From the NCBI GenBank assembly GCA_016490735.1, contig JAEMWC010000982.1, positions 257,388-321,387 of the forward strand: a stretch of DNA of 64,000 bases. Reading direction: 5' to 3'. Source of the stretch: Pachyseris speciosa. Its lineage: Eukaryota; Cnidaria; Anthozoa; Scleractinia; Pachyseridae. The notes under the pieces were generated by a model that saw only the letters and a program-made list of their open reading frames with translations, ran no database searches and was not told the DNA's origin. The translations under genes and the position numbers were made by a program. Of the stretch, positions 11,284-21,978 are shown piece by piece (the first letter of the stretch is position 1; every line of letters begins with the position of its first letter).

Positions 11284-14200
11284 GTTTCCTGGCAGTTGAC
11301 GAAGAATCTATATCATCGGAGGGAGAATTTTTCAACTTTTCAAGAGTAATTTGATTCGATTCGAATAACAAACAAGCATTTACACACTGGCGAGACTGTT
11401 TGACTTCAGAACACCTCGGCCATCACCGGACGTATATCCACAACCACCGTCAACGATTGCAAGAATCCATAATTACTGATCAAAGAATCTGGGTGTGTGA
11501 TTGGTCGGTAACACAAAAAGACTGTATCGTCACAACTCGAGAAGCGTTTCTCGCGGGGGAGGGTGCGGCTGTCAACAGTTATTTTTAAACATCTTTCTTG
11601 ATAATCTGCATCACGCTACATTTATGGTCACATTTATTTTGCGGTACTTTCGTCGAAGCAAATATCTAAAAACTACGCCTTGGCTCTTGCCCCTATGCCG
11701 AAAGATGTATGAAAACGAACCTTTTAATTCGGAATCAAAACAACGTAACTTTGTCACACGATTTGGTTGTTTCTATTTTTCGGAACAATGCTAATTATTC
11801 GGATCATGCAAATATAAAATTGTCAATACTTTCCCGCGAATTACGTTATTTCTCAGTGCAGTGGAATGTTTTTTACGTCCTTCGTTGGCCCGTTTTTGAC
11901 ACGCTATCGCTAAGTATTAAACTGGCGAAACCCAAGGAGTTCTTCGGTTTATCGATTTACCGACGGCAAAAGCTAAAAAGCAGCTTTTGAGATTGTTTTC
12001 CTACCAGGTGTACTTGCCTATCACAGACCTTTAACGAGTGCCAAACCGGGTTAATTCAAAATTTTCAGCAGTCTCGCCAATTGTGACCATGATCAACATG
12101 TTCACACTATCACCGTTTTCATTCCTGAAGTCACGAACGAAAGTCATGCAATAATCGAAGTGTGACTTAAAATATATTAGACAATAGTTTACCAGTGTTT
12201 ACTGTGGTGTCTTCATTTTCTTAATTTTTCTTACGAAAAAAGTTACAAAAGTATATTGAATCTTCGTTGATTCTGGCTCACCGGTCCAATACACTGATAC
12301 TGTTTAGCATAGCGCGACATCTAGAATGAGGAAACGATGATGTCATCTTCAATGACTTTTTAAATGGAATGTCGGGTTATAATTTGATCACTGTATGAAA
12401 GATAGAAATAATGACAGAGTTGATTGATTGCCTTTTGAAAATGACTTTTAATTACAGTTGAATAGTGAGGTCTATTTCTTTCAATTTTCCGTTTTCTCTT
12501 TTTACCAAGAACCCCAAGGAAAAAAACGATTTTAGCTTTAGCTCTACCTAATCGAAAATTCTACGACACTTCTTGGCTTCCTCCGTTGACGTCATAGAAC
12601 CTTATTTTAATAGATGCCGTGACCCTGCAGACCACTCAGCAAAACCTTATACATCGATAATGGCGTCTAAAAGACCTTTCAGAATACCAATTTAAAGTTT
12701 TTTGTTTGTTTGACACCAAAGCAATTCATTCCACGCGTTTTGATTTTATCAGTCAGCCTTATGATGTAATACATTCTTCACTGACAAGTAAATGAGACGC
12801 AACCCTGATTCAGCCAGAGCAACGGTTAGATTTAAACTTTTACACTTATAAAAAAACATGATTTATATTTTATGTATTTTGAGAAGAAAGGCGACGGGAT
12901 AATCTGGGTTTGATCCGTGATCAGCTAAACTGAAAGCTTTTCCTCAATGAAATTCCTCGGTTGCCCTTTGATTTTTATCTCACACGTCATAGCTATATAG
13001 ACAAATGGTCACGTAAAACATTCGTTGAGTTACATGTAATTCCTGCCTTGTATTCTGTTGTCACTTCAAGTTGTACTCAATTACAACCTTGTACTCAATA
13101 TGTACATGCAGTTGATTTATTCCGACTTCAATCCTTCCTGGAAAAACGCTAAAAAAAAAAAAAAAACACGGGAAACATGAAGTGAAAAAACGTTTTATAT
13201 TTTCATTGGATTCTCTGCTCTGAAGCCAAACAAAAATTCCATTATTTGTGACATTTGTGAACAACTCTTGAATTTTATCAGATGGTAAACATTTTAGATC
13301 GAACCTCTTTCCCCACGTAAACTGGCATATCATAAAAACATCGGAAGGACATCACACATGGTTTTTACAAACTAGTCTGTTGCTGAGAACTTGAATTTCA
13401 TCGTCGCAGGAAAAAATATATTCACGGCAGAACTGAGTCTTGCGGTCAAATTACAATTTTTGGACTGGTGCGTCATCACGCATAACCAAACGTAACTTCC
13501 GGATTAACTTCGATTTTCAAATGCTTGAGAAATTTGGAGGGTTTTTGTTTCAAATTCCTATTGTGTCCCTCCCCATGAACTGATCTCATTAAGTGGTGAG
13601 TGTTTTTCAATGATGCGACTGTCAATTCACGGGCAAACGAGGATTGACCTGTATGTGATTGGCAACTGTGTGGGACCTGGCCCTTTGACAAACTGTGAGG
13701 GGATTACTCACGTACGCTGCGAGGAGGAAAAGCTGTTTCGTAAACATTTCAACAACAACAAGGTCGCATACGACTCGTGATTTTAACGTTTACGTTTTTC
13801 TAGCCAAATTCTCACGACATTCATTTATATACAAAGAAACTTGGGTGCAGTTTTCATGACTTCGTTTCGAAGGACAACTCGATCGTACATTGTGTTGAAC
13901 GGTTTACACAGCTTTGAGCCAGTCAGCGTGCGTCAGTACTTAGTCTTCAAAAGACCTGACTAGGTGGACGCATTCTCTTTATTCCTGACCTCATCCCAGG
14001 GAATTAGCTTCCGAGAAACCGGCGGTGGGAGAGTGAAGAAGAATTTGTGGCTTCTATAGAGAATTCAAGTGGTGACGGTTCGAGCCTGATTCGAGCTTTA
14101 TCCCTCTGTCAAAGCGAATTCTTGGCGGGTTAGCGCCTGCTCACAAGAACATCCCGTTGTGCCCTTAATTCTGCTCACTGCTTTTTCCATTTACACCTTG

Positions 14201-14599
14201 ACCATTTCTTTACCGCCTTTGCCATCCCGCCCTTCAAAACTCCTGGTCCCTGTAGCAGGTACCCAAAGTCCCAACCCATTATCATTATCCACGGAAACCT
14301 GCACATCCTAGCACTAAACAAATGCATGAAGGGTCTCGCTAACCTAAAACTAAGCCGTCTTTATTTTATCGCGAATTGCTAGATTATTTCCATGAACTAA
14401 CTAAATATCCAGAAGACAACAATAATAATGACCTCATTCTTTGGAATAAGAGGAAAATTACTAAAGGAAAAAACAGTGTTTTTTTGAAGCAATGGTTTGA
14501 TCGCGATATTCTTTTAATAAGCGACTTATTAAATTCCGATGGAAAATTTCTGACGCTTGAATAATTTCAAAATAAATTCAAAATTAAAGTCAACAATTT
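11284..14599. other. Upstream region of afadin; no gene recognised
   Basis: About 3.3 kb upstream of the afadin start. It should contain the afadin promoter and 5' untranslated region, but no TATA-type element was singled out. Short open frames here have no recognisable motifs. A run of A at 13151-13166 is the only simple repeat. Confidence 0.5.
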
Positions 14600-14770
14600 G
14601 CACTATTCAAATGAAGAATGATCCTCGCAGTTGTGAATGCAGTTTATGCAATTGCGAAAAGAAGCCGGAAAAAAAATTCAGGACTTCAACGGGTTTGAAC
14701 CCGTGACCTCGCGATTACCGGTGCGATGCTATTTTCGGTTAATTGCTGCGATTCCTCCGGAACTGAGGTG
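14600..14770 (-). repeat. tRNA-derived SINE, family with copies near 52.5 and 56.5 kb
   Basis: On the minus strand there is GCACCGGTAATCGCGAGGTC then the B-box GGGTTCAAACCC. These are followed by the tail TCCTGAATTTT..CGGCTTCTTTTCGCAATTGC and GCGAGGATCATTCTTCATTT. The same tail occurs at 52660-52745, so these are copies of one SINE family. Confidence 0.65.
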
Positions 14771-15535
14771 AAGGCATTTGATTTTCCTGTCCCTGATCTG
14801 CTTAAGCTTAATGCACCTTCAGAGTACTTTCAGGTGGAAGATAGAACTACAGTGTTAACAAAATTTCGCTGTAAAAATTATGATTAACTGTTTATAGAAT
14901 ATTACTGAACCCTCTGCAATAAGGTCTTGGAAGAAAAGTTTTACACAACATCCTGATTGGAGTAACTGTTTTGTGGATATATACAAGTACTTGAAAGATA
15001 ATAAACTCAGACAATTCTTCAGTTATACACAGAGTAATTCCGACCAAGAAAGAGAACTGATGAAATATAAATGGCCTCTGATGACTTATGTCCTTTATGA
15101 GCCCTTTATGTCTCAATCCAGACTCAGCTGAATACACTTTTGTACATTGTCAAGAATCAATGGATTTCTTTTCGTAAGACAAAGATACAACTCTCAAATA
15201 GACGTCAATACGTCAGTTGAAGACTCCTCTCCATCAGAACTGTCAATTCCTCTTAAATGCAGGTTATTTCTCATTGATCCTTTTACAAAAGAAACTTGTA
15301 CAGTTGCAAAAACATAATAAAGAAACCAAATTTAAACGAATTCGGCCAAGTTCGTTTCAACAGCATGGTATTGAAAATTGTGGCAAATCAGATTAATCAT
15401 GAGTGGCGACCGACAGGCTTTTATTTTATTTAGTTATTTGTTTCTTTTCTCCTTCTTCAGCTTCTTCTTTTATTCTGTAAACTTAGTCTAATAGGTTTAG
15501 AGCGCTTTTCAATTGGGCATGTACTAAAACCAGGA

Positions 15536-15745
15536 ACACCGGAACACCGGAACACCGGAACACCCCGGAACACCGGAACACCGGAACACCCCGGAACACC
15601 GGAACACCGGAACACCGGAACACCGGAACACCGGAACACCGGAACACCGGAACACCGGAACACGCCGGAACACCGGAACACCCCGGAACACCCCGGAACA
15701 CCCAGGAAACCGGAACAGCCGAAAAACCCCGGAACACCGAATTTG
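15536..15745. repeat. 9-bp minisatellite (CCGGAACAC)n, left arm
   Basis: About twenty copies of CCGGAACAC with occasional CCCC or GCC variants. The mirror-image array at 16999-17155 is shorter, so the two have changed in copy number since they became inverted copies. Confidence 0.95.
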
Positions 15746-16109
15746 ACGGTGTTGTTTTGTTTTCCGATTACAGACCATGTAAAAATAAAATGTAAATGTA
15801 ATTTAAAGATCGATGAGTAACCAGGGGGCATAATTGAAAAGTTAAAAAGACGTTCTCTGGTTTAAAGTTAAAAAAAAAACACGAGCTTTCGATTGCCAGT
15901 CTGCAAACTTTAAAGTGAGGTGTAAAAAGCGGAGGTAAAAGTGTATGCACAAAAAGGTGAGAAAATAACGAACGGATATAGATAAATACAATAATACAAA
16001 AGGAAGAAATACTAGTGTGACAATGAAATGCTAATAACATGGATAAGATCACAATAAGATTGTGTATTGTCTTGGCAACTGCTTAGAATTATTGTCTGCC
16101 TGGTTAGTA

Positions 16110-16870
16110 ATTGCAGTGTTCCAGGATCCAGCGTTTTTCTTACGCGTGAATTGCCTCTGTCGATGACGCGTGCATTCTCAAAATCAATAGTATGGCCTTC
16201 GAGCCACGCATGGCTGGCAATATTGGAACCACTTTTAAAGTGTCTATATCGTCTTCTGGTTTTTGGTGCTTCTGATATGTACAGAAGGAGTAGATAGCTG
16301 TTCAAAAAGGTTTTTTCAAATTCCGCCGTGTTTTTGCCCTGAAATCGTCGTTCAAATTTCCCGCTTGAGCCACGCCCATCAAACTTGACCGAGCTAGTAA
16401 GGGACATGGGTATATTCCTGATCTTGTGTTACAAACTGCTTTGCACCTCATTAAGTCTTTGTAAAACATGCATGCAAAGCAGTTTGTAACAAGATCAGGA
16501 ATATACCCATTTCCCTTACTAGCTCGGTCAAAAAAATATATCATATATGTATGTATATACCAGAACCACAAAAAAAATAGAAGACGATATAGACACTTTA
16601 AATACTTTGGTGTTTCGTATGTGTTCCTTTTTTTAGTGTGTAAACATCTACCCGTTTCTCCGATGTAATTCCATGTGCAGTCCGCACAGGGGATTTTATA
16701 GACAACGTTGGTGGCTCGGATGCCGTTGTTGTTGAGAATTCTTGCACGTGGTTCAGTGACACCTTTGATGTATGGTAAAACTGCGAAGCCATTTTGGTTG
16801 TCTGGTGGGAATCGACTGGCAGACTTGTCAGACTGGCAATCGAAAGCTCGGTTTTTTTTTTTTTTAACTT
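16110..16870 (-). pseudogene. Penelope-like element, linker and GIY-YIG endonuclease remnant, interrupted
   Basis: Minus-strand frames read NGFAVLPYIKGVTEPRARIL, then VVYKIPCADCTWNYIGETGR (16640-16740), which carries the GIY-YIG core as VYK..YIG with the paired cysteines typical of Penelope elements. After an inverted-repeat interruption (16236-16602) the frame resumes with SHAWLEGHTIDFENARVIDR (16150-16225) and the conserved RKTLD. Between them the frame is lost. No reverse transcriptase is present. The fragment is captured between the arms of the foldback element and cannot encode a working enzyme. Confidence 0.75.
16236..16602. mobile_element. Inverted-repeat insertion inside the Penelope fragment
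   Basis: The ends TTTAAAGTGTCTATATCG and its complement match, and a second pair of arms (16384-16440 and 16470-16530, TAGTAAGGGACATGGGTATA) makes a long hairpin. The hairpin part resembles 25637-25780. Its ends fall inside the coding sequence, between the YIGETGR and SHAWLEGH blocks. Confidence 0.65.
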
Positions 16871-16998
16871 TTAACCAGAGAACGTCTTTTTAACTTTTCA
16901 ATTATGCCCCCTGGTTACTCATCTATCTATAAATTACATTTACATTTTATTTTTTACATGGTCTGTAATCGGAAAACAAAACAACACCGTCAAATTCG

Positions 16999-17155
16999 GT
17001 GTTCCGGGGTTTTTCGGCTGTTCCGGTTTCCGGGGTGTTCCGGGGTGTTCCGGTGTTCCGGTGTTCCGGAGTGTTCCGGTGTTCCGGTGTTCCGGTGTTC
17101 CGGTGTTCCGGTGTTCCGGGTGTTCCGGTGTTCCGGTGTTCCGGTGTTCCTGGTT
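16999..17155. repeat. 9-bp minisatellite (GTGTTCCGG)n, right arm
   Basis: The inverted counterpart of the left array, with about fifteen units and a few length variants (GGAGTG, GGGTG). Confidence 0.95.
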
Positions 17156-17790
17156 TTAGTACATGCCTTTCAATTGAGTGTTGTAAAACCAAAACCAAAG
17201 CAATTACTCTGACCAATCACAACAGACCGAAACAGTGCACTGAACCAATTAGAGTTTGAAGTAATTACACGTAACCGGCGCAAAGCGCGGGAAAATACGC
17301 GCGTGCAAGTTACGATTGGTTTTGGTTTTGCTTCTCATTGGTTGAGAAAGTGGCGGGAGTTTAGCTGGCCAATCACAGAGCGAAGCAATACAAAACCAAA
17401 GCAAATCCAGAATTACTTTCGACACTCAATTGAAAACCGCTCTAAGATAAGATTTGCGACTTTTTATTGAATGTTGCAAATGAACGTTTAAAAGGGCTAT
17501 TTTGTTCTCAATAAAGTTGTTAAAAAAATGAGGACTTCGTACCAAAGCTACCCACATTATTTTCATTTCGTCCCAGCGCGCTCCTTTCTTTTGCTGTAAA
17601 TCCTGAGCTGACCAAATAAAAATGGTCGTTATGTAGTTTGAAAGAGTACAGCCTCTCGCTCTTTTTCGAGTTGAAACTCATGTGTATCGTTAGACTCTGG
17701 TGCAAATTTCGTCAACATGCTCATGAATACAATTGATGGCAATTAGCACTGCAGGCTTGTAGTCAACGTGTCATTGTCATTTGTTCTTAA

Positions 17791-18090
17791 AGCACAGGGC
17801 ACCCGCACAAACAATGTGACCGTTCACCGTTGGGTATTTTGAATTTAGTTGAAGTGTATGGGAATATCGAAAAGGTTCATATTATCGTGACTCTACTATA
17901 CACTCAGGTAAACGTCGTACCCAAACTCTTCAAATCACTAGAATTCGCCGTTTTCAGCTACAAGAACGACAATACACAAATATATTAACCGTAGTATATT
18001 ACGATAATACGAACCTTTTCGATATTCCCATACATTTCAACTAAATTCAAAATACCCAACGGTCACATAGTTTGTGTGGGTACCCTGTGC
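17791..18090. mobile_element. 300-bp MITE with long inverted repeats
   Basis: The arms start GCACAGGGCACCCGCACAAA and its near-complement, and include GGGAATATCGAAAAGGTTC on both sides. TTAA stands next to both ends, suggesting a TTAA target. There is no coding capacity. Confidence 0.75.
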
Positions 18091-18128
18091 TTAAAGTTTG
18101 ATTTCTATACAGCTACCCCTCCTCGTGT

Positions 18129-18246
18129 TAACCCTTTAACACCTAAGGGGTCTCCCTTTGACGAGTAAAATCGTAAAGTCACTCAAGGGGGAAAAGGTTT
18201 AACGAAGATAGTATTTTTAACCTTTTAACCCCTAAGGGGTCTCCCT

Positions 18247-18286
<40 letters not shown>

Positions 18287-18378
18287 GTTAAGTCACACTT
18301 GGGGAGGAAAGTTTTAACAAAGATAGTATTTTTAACCCTTTAACCCCTAAGGGGTCTCCTTTGACGAGTAAAATCACG
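18129..18378. repeat. Three tandem copies of a dispersed AAGGGGTCTCC repeat
   Basis: Each unit has CTTTAACCCCTAAGGGGTCT followed by TTTGACGAGTAAAATCG. The units are roughly 95-115 bases apart. A single copy of the same sequence occurs at 29350-29405. Origin unknown. Confidence 0.85.
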
Positions 18379-18560
18379 GTCGCGGAACATTTCCTCTCCT
18401 CTCCTAACCACATTGCTAACGTCATGCGATTAATCCCCATTGAGAAAATATTTTCTACTAGAGACTCAATCTGTAAGGCCAGGGAAGCTTTTTTAATTTC
18501 AAAAGGCAGAACAATTGATCCTGAAAGCCTTAACATCCGCGAAGAAACATATTAGTTAAT
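18379..18560 (+). pseudogene. Penelope-like element, end of GIY-YIG endonuclease
   Basis: The reading frame VAEHFLSSPNHIANVMRLIP followed by REAFLISKGRTIDPESLN fits the C-terminal part of Penelope-type GIY-YIG domains (HF...H, later REAF.I..L.T..P..LN). It lacks the reverse transcriptase and the catalytic half. The following 200 bases, with GAAGAAGACTGGTTTGGCCA, are probably its 3' end. It is truncated by the tandem repeat on its left. Confidence 0.6.
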
Positions 18561-18841
18561 TTTTGTCATAAAGTTTATTTTTTTTTTTACACTTTTTCTA
18601 GTATTTCATTTTACACTGTCAATCATTTTAGTTTTACGTGTTTCCGGTTCATTACTACATAAACACCCCTTCCAATGTAAATTCTCATTGTTGCTGAAGA
18701 AGACTGGTTTGGCCAGCCGAAATATAGTACACAAAACTTAAAACCATTCTACGTTGTGTCGGCCCTTGCTTTTATAGTCTTTGTTGATTTTATTACGCCG
18801 ATCAGATCACCAGTTTAATCCAACGTATACCAGCAAGATTA

Positions 18842-20210
18842 TCAGTGTCCATGGTTGCTTGTTTGAACATTTGATTTGATATTAACTAAAGAGTGATATA
18901 TAGAAATGAGTGTGCGGGAAGGGACAAAATGCCGCAGTTTTGATAATAGTCCAATTGTCTTACTGATTTTTAATAGAATTACATCAATTTGATTGTTCCA
19001 AGAAAGTCGAGAATCAATTAGAACGCCTACATACTTAACATAATCTTTGCATTCTAATGGAACGGACTTATTTGTTTGGCTATTAAAAATATTAATTTTA
19101 GGCATGAAGGCGAATTTCTTTTGATAGGGACGAAAGATAATAAAATTTGATTTTTTGATATTAAGACTTAATTTATTAGATATTAACCATTTACATCCCT
19201 TACTAAGTTCGTTATTCATTATTTTCTCTAAAGATTTAAGATTTTTATGGGAAAAGAGTATGTTTGTATCGTCAGCAAAAAGAAAGAATTTAAATTTTTG
19301 TGATGAGGAGTAAATATCATTAACATATAGAGGGAACAACAAAGAACCTAATACAGAACCCTGGGGAACTCCACATACGATATTTGATGTATCAGAAGTT
19401 AGAGAATCGACAGCTGTCACTTGGGTCCTTCCGTCCTAAATAAGAAGAAAACCAATTATTTATTATTCCTCTAAATCCATAAGAATCAAGTTTTTGAAAT
19501 AAGGTAGTATGATCAACAGTATCAAAAGCCTTTTGGAGGTCTATGAAAACGCCACAGGAGATGAGACCTTTATCCATATTTGACTGTATTTCGTTAACAA
19601 TGTCCAGAATAGCATGTTCCGTTGAGTGTCCTTGTCTGAAACCATACTGCGATATGCACAAGATGTTCTCTTTTTCTATAAATGTTTTCATCCTTTTGTA
19701 CATTTATTTTTCAAAAATTCGATTAAAGCATGATAATGACATTGGTCGATAATTATTAGGATAATAATAATAAAAATAATAATAATCTTTATTTACCCTC
19801 GGTAGTATTTATAGCACAAAGGCTAGTGGGCCGAGCAAATACAGAAACAAATAAAGTCAAATGAAATCAACTCAACTCAAATCAAATGAAATCAAATCAA
19901 ATGTTGGTTTTTGGGAAGAGGGGAAAACCGGAGTACCCGGAGAAAAACCTCTCAGAGTAGAGTAGAGAACCAACAAACTCAGCCCACTTATGACACCGAG
20001 TCCGGGAATCGAACCCGGGCCACATTGGTGGAAGGCGAGCGCTCTCACCACTACGCCAACCCTGCTCCCCATTTGATCTGTATCATCGTCACTTTTAAAG
20101 ATTGGTATAACTTTTGCCATTTTTAATTTAGATGGGTATGTTCCGAGTTCACAGACTTGTTAAAAATGTCAGCTAAAATGTCCTTAATAACATCACTTGC
20201 GCACTTCAGT
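18842..20210 (-). pseudogene. Non-LTR retrotransposon reverse transcriptase, broken
   Basis: The reverse transcriptase domain is read in order on the minus strand: KMAKVIPIFKSDDDTD (20060-20130), NNYRPMSLSCFNRIFEK (19700-19760), GFRQGHSTEHAILDIVNEIQ, IDLQKAFDTVDH, GVPQGSVLGSLLFPLYVNDI, the catalytic LFADDTN and YVGVLIDSRLSWNNQI. It is 5'-truncated, has a frameshift near 19415, a stop before MYKRMKTF and a SINE inserted at 19761-20074. The endonuclease is absent. It is dead. A clade such as CR1/L2 or Jockey cannot be decided from this segment. Confidence 0.88.
19761..20074 (-). mobile_element. tRNA-derived SINE inserted in the LINE reverse transcriptase
   Basis: On the minus strand it begins GGGGAGCAGGGTTGGCGTAG, with an A-box TGGCGTAGTGG and a B-box GGTTCGATTCC spaced as in RNA polymerase III promoters. 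It ends in an ATT-rich microsatellite tail after AAATAAAGATT. The coding sequence before it (DDDTD) and after it (PNNYRP) are adjacent in related reverse transcriptases, which fixes the borders within a few bases. Confidence 0.85.
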
Positions 20211-21629
20211 ATGTGCGTTAGACAGGAATAAAACCGGTGAGACTTGTTGTTGGGCAGAGAGAGTATCTCTAGCTCTAGCTTTGATCAGATTAATGTCTTA
20301 CCGTAAACCGCCAGTATCACGGCAAATTATGTTTGTTCAAATTGCGAGTAATTACTTTTTCTATTACACTAACACGCTGTGTAACACGAAGTTGTATTTT
20401 CAACTTATTTCTTGGAAGGAAAGGAAACTAGGATTATTTTATGGCGATTCAGTCCAAGACACAAATTAAAACTTGAAAAAGTTAACCGAACTTTTTCAAG
20501 TTGCAATCCGTTTCCTCCCTGTCATCCGTAACCATAGTCAATCACAAATTGTTCCAATGCACCTATTTTACATGTAAAGTAATTTAAAAAATGCAAAAAA
20601 GTTTCATTGTTGCAAATACGTCTTTGGGTTTATCCAGATACACGAGAGTGCCCCTTAAAGTCTTCCCAACCCGAGGATTAACCGAGAAACCGAAAAGTAT
20701 TTTGAACAAGACACAATTGCAACAGCTAAAAGTAGATCACTTTAATTCCAAAGGAACACACATGTAGGAGATTACAAATTCGGATACAATTTTTACGACA
20801 CTCGATAAAACGCTGGTATAAAAGAACAGCTTTATGGAGCTGAACGCTGAACACACGCCCATACTGATAGCTGGGTGGAAATCTCAAGGAACCCATGTGC
20901 TATGTAACAGTTAATGACAAAATTACACAGGTTATGATAGCTCATTTTGGAAAAGACTGGCACCGAGTGGCCTCGCAAGCCATTGTGGGATTGTTTTGGA
21001 GACGCATATCAAAAGAAACAAGCGTCCTCAAAACAATCCCTCACACGGCACTCTAGGTTGCAGTCGTTTCCAAAGTGAGCTATGAAGCTGTATTTTTACA
21101 TGAACGCTAAAAATCGATGTAAGAAATTGGGAAAGGGAGGAACAGTATTAGCACACAAGTAGGAAAGGCAACAAGTCTGCTATTGATACCATGAAGAACA
21201 TCAGAAAAATTGGAACGATGCTGTGGCTTTGTACCAAATATTTACAAACAAACCTGTGTGGAACAGGTTGACTTTGACAGAAAAATTCTTGAAAACAAAT
21301 TTCGCGCTTTGCGCAGCTCACGTAACACTGTTAGTTAAATTGCTACTACAAAAAGACAACATCTTGTGAACGAAACAGATATTTTGGATTGATAAAAAGC
21401 ATAGTTCTCCACTGTGAAGCCTAGCTTGCATTGTTGATACAGAAATGTTGCATAAGAGATGAAGAGTTTTGAATGACACTGGTAAAACACTCACTTAACC
21501 ACTAGAATAACAGTTACAGGATCCTAAACTCCACTTAACACTGGGTGAAGCTTTTGTCTGATTCGTTGAAACTGTCATGGTTACACAACTGTACAAAAGA
21601 AATCATAAACATGATCATGTTAACTTTAT
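20211..21629. other. Intergenic, downstream of the SR gene
   Basis: Holds the 3' untranslated region of the minus-strand SR gene near 21300-21629, a small hairpin at 20470-20505 (AACTTGAAAAAGTTAACCG) and a repeat-like patch at 20950-21060 with AAAACAATCC in both orientations. No gene is seen. Confidence 0.45.
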
Positions 21630-21630
21630 T
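21625..21630 (-). promoter_or_regulatory. AATAAA overlapping the SR gene stop codon
   Basis: Minus-strand TGAATAAAG: the hexamer begins with the last base of TGA. It is a canonical poly(A) signal by sequence, but its use would leave almost no 3' untranslated region, so it may be chance. Confidence 0.35.
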
Positions 21631-21978
21631 CAGTCATCCTCGACTTCATCCTCCACCTCAAGCTCTTGATCAGCGTCACCATTCTCTTCATCTCCATTGA
21701 CCACCTCGGGACTACCTTCCTTTTCATCACCATCAGCCTCTGCATCTCCATCAGCTTCCTCCTCTTGCTCTTCCTTCTCTGGACTCTTAGATGGCGACTT
21801 CTTCTCTTCTTCATCTGCAGATTTGGATTTGGATCTGGAGCGCTCCTTTTCTTTGGAATGGGATCTCGACTTGGACTTGCGGGACTTGGAACGGGATCGT
21901 GAACGGGATGAGGAGCGGTGGCGCTTCTTGGGAGATTTGGATTTGGAACGCGACTTGGAGCGGCTACGGGAGTGGCTT
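21630..21978 (-). CDS. SRSF4/5/6: SR factor exon 8, RS domain and acidic tail
   Basis: Begins RSHSRSRSKSRSKSKSPKKR, continues with RS/KS repeats, then turns to a Glu/Asp-rich tail of about 75 residues ending EDEVEDD and a TGA stop. The final A of the stop begins AATAAA. Confidence 0.93.

Larger units (their letters stand above)
15516..17167. mobile_element. Long-armed foldback transposon with minisatellite arms and 9-bp target duplication
   Basis: Both ends are the perfect inverted repeat GGCATGTACTAAAACCAGG, flanked on each side by TTTCAATTG (15507-15515 and 17168-17176). Subterminal arrays of the 9-bp unit CCGGAACAC fill 15536-15745 and, inverted, 16999-17155. The arms continue inward for about 390 bases, down to CTTTCGATTGCCAGTCTG. 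The middle holds a broken Penelope GIY-YIG segment and an inner inverted-repeat element. No transposase is visible, so it must be mobilised in trans. A 9-bp duplication with long arms suits a Mutator-like element, but the class is inferred. Confidence 0.8.
15497..17445. mobile_element. MITE split by the 15516-17167 insertion
   Basis: The outer ends TTAGAGCGCTTTTCAATTG (15497) and CAATTGAAAACCGCTCTAA (17445) are inverted repeats. Removing the inner element and one copy of TTTCAATTG leaves a MITE of about 288 bases. A related intact copy lies at 47365-47606. The sequence beside the ends shares ACCAAAACCAA-type runs in both copies. Confidence 0.8.

Noticed and set aside
15457..15831. Long open frames of repeated Cys-Ser-Gly-Val-Pro in the minisatellite
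   Set aside because: They are translations of the 9-bp CCGGAACAC array, open in several frames at once; there is no start, codon or domain evidence.
15536..17155. CRISPR-like array
   Set aside because: The repeats are contiguous 9-mers without spacers in an intron-bearing animal genome.
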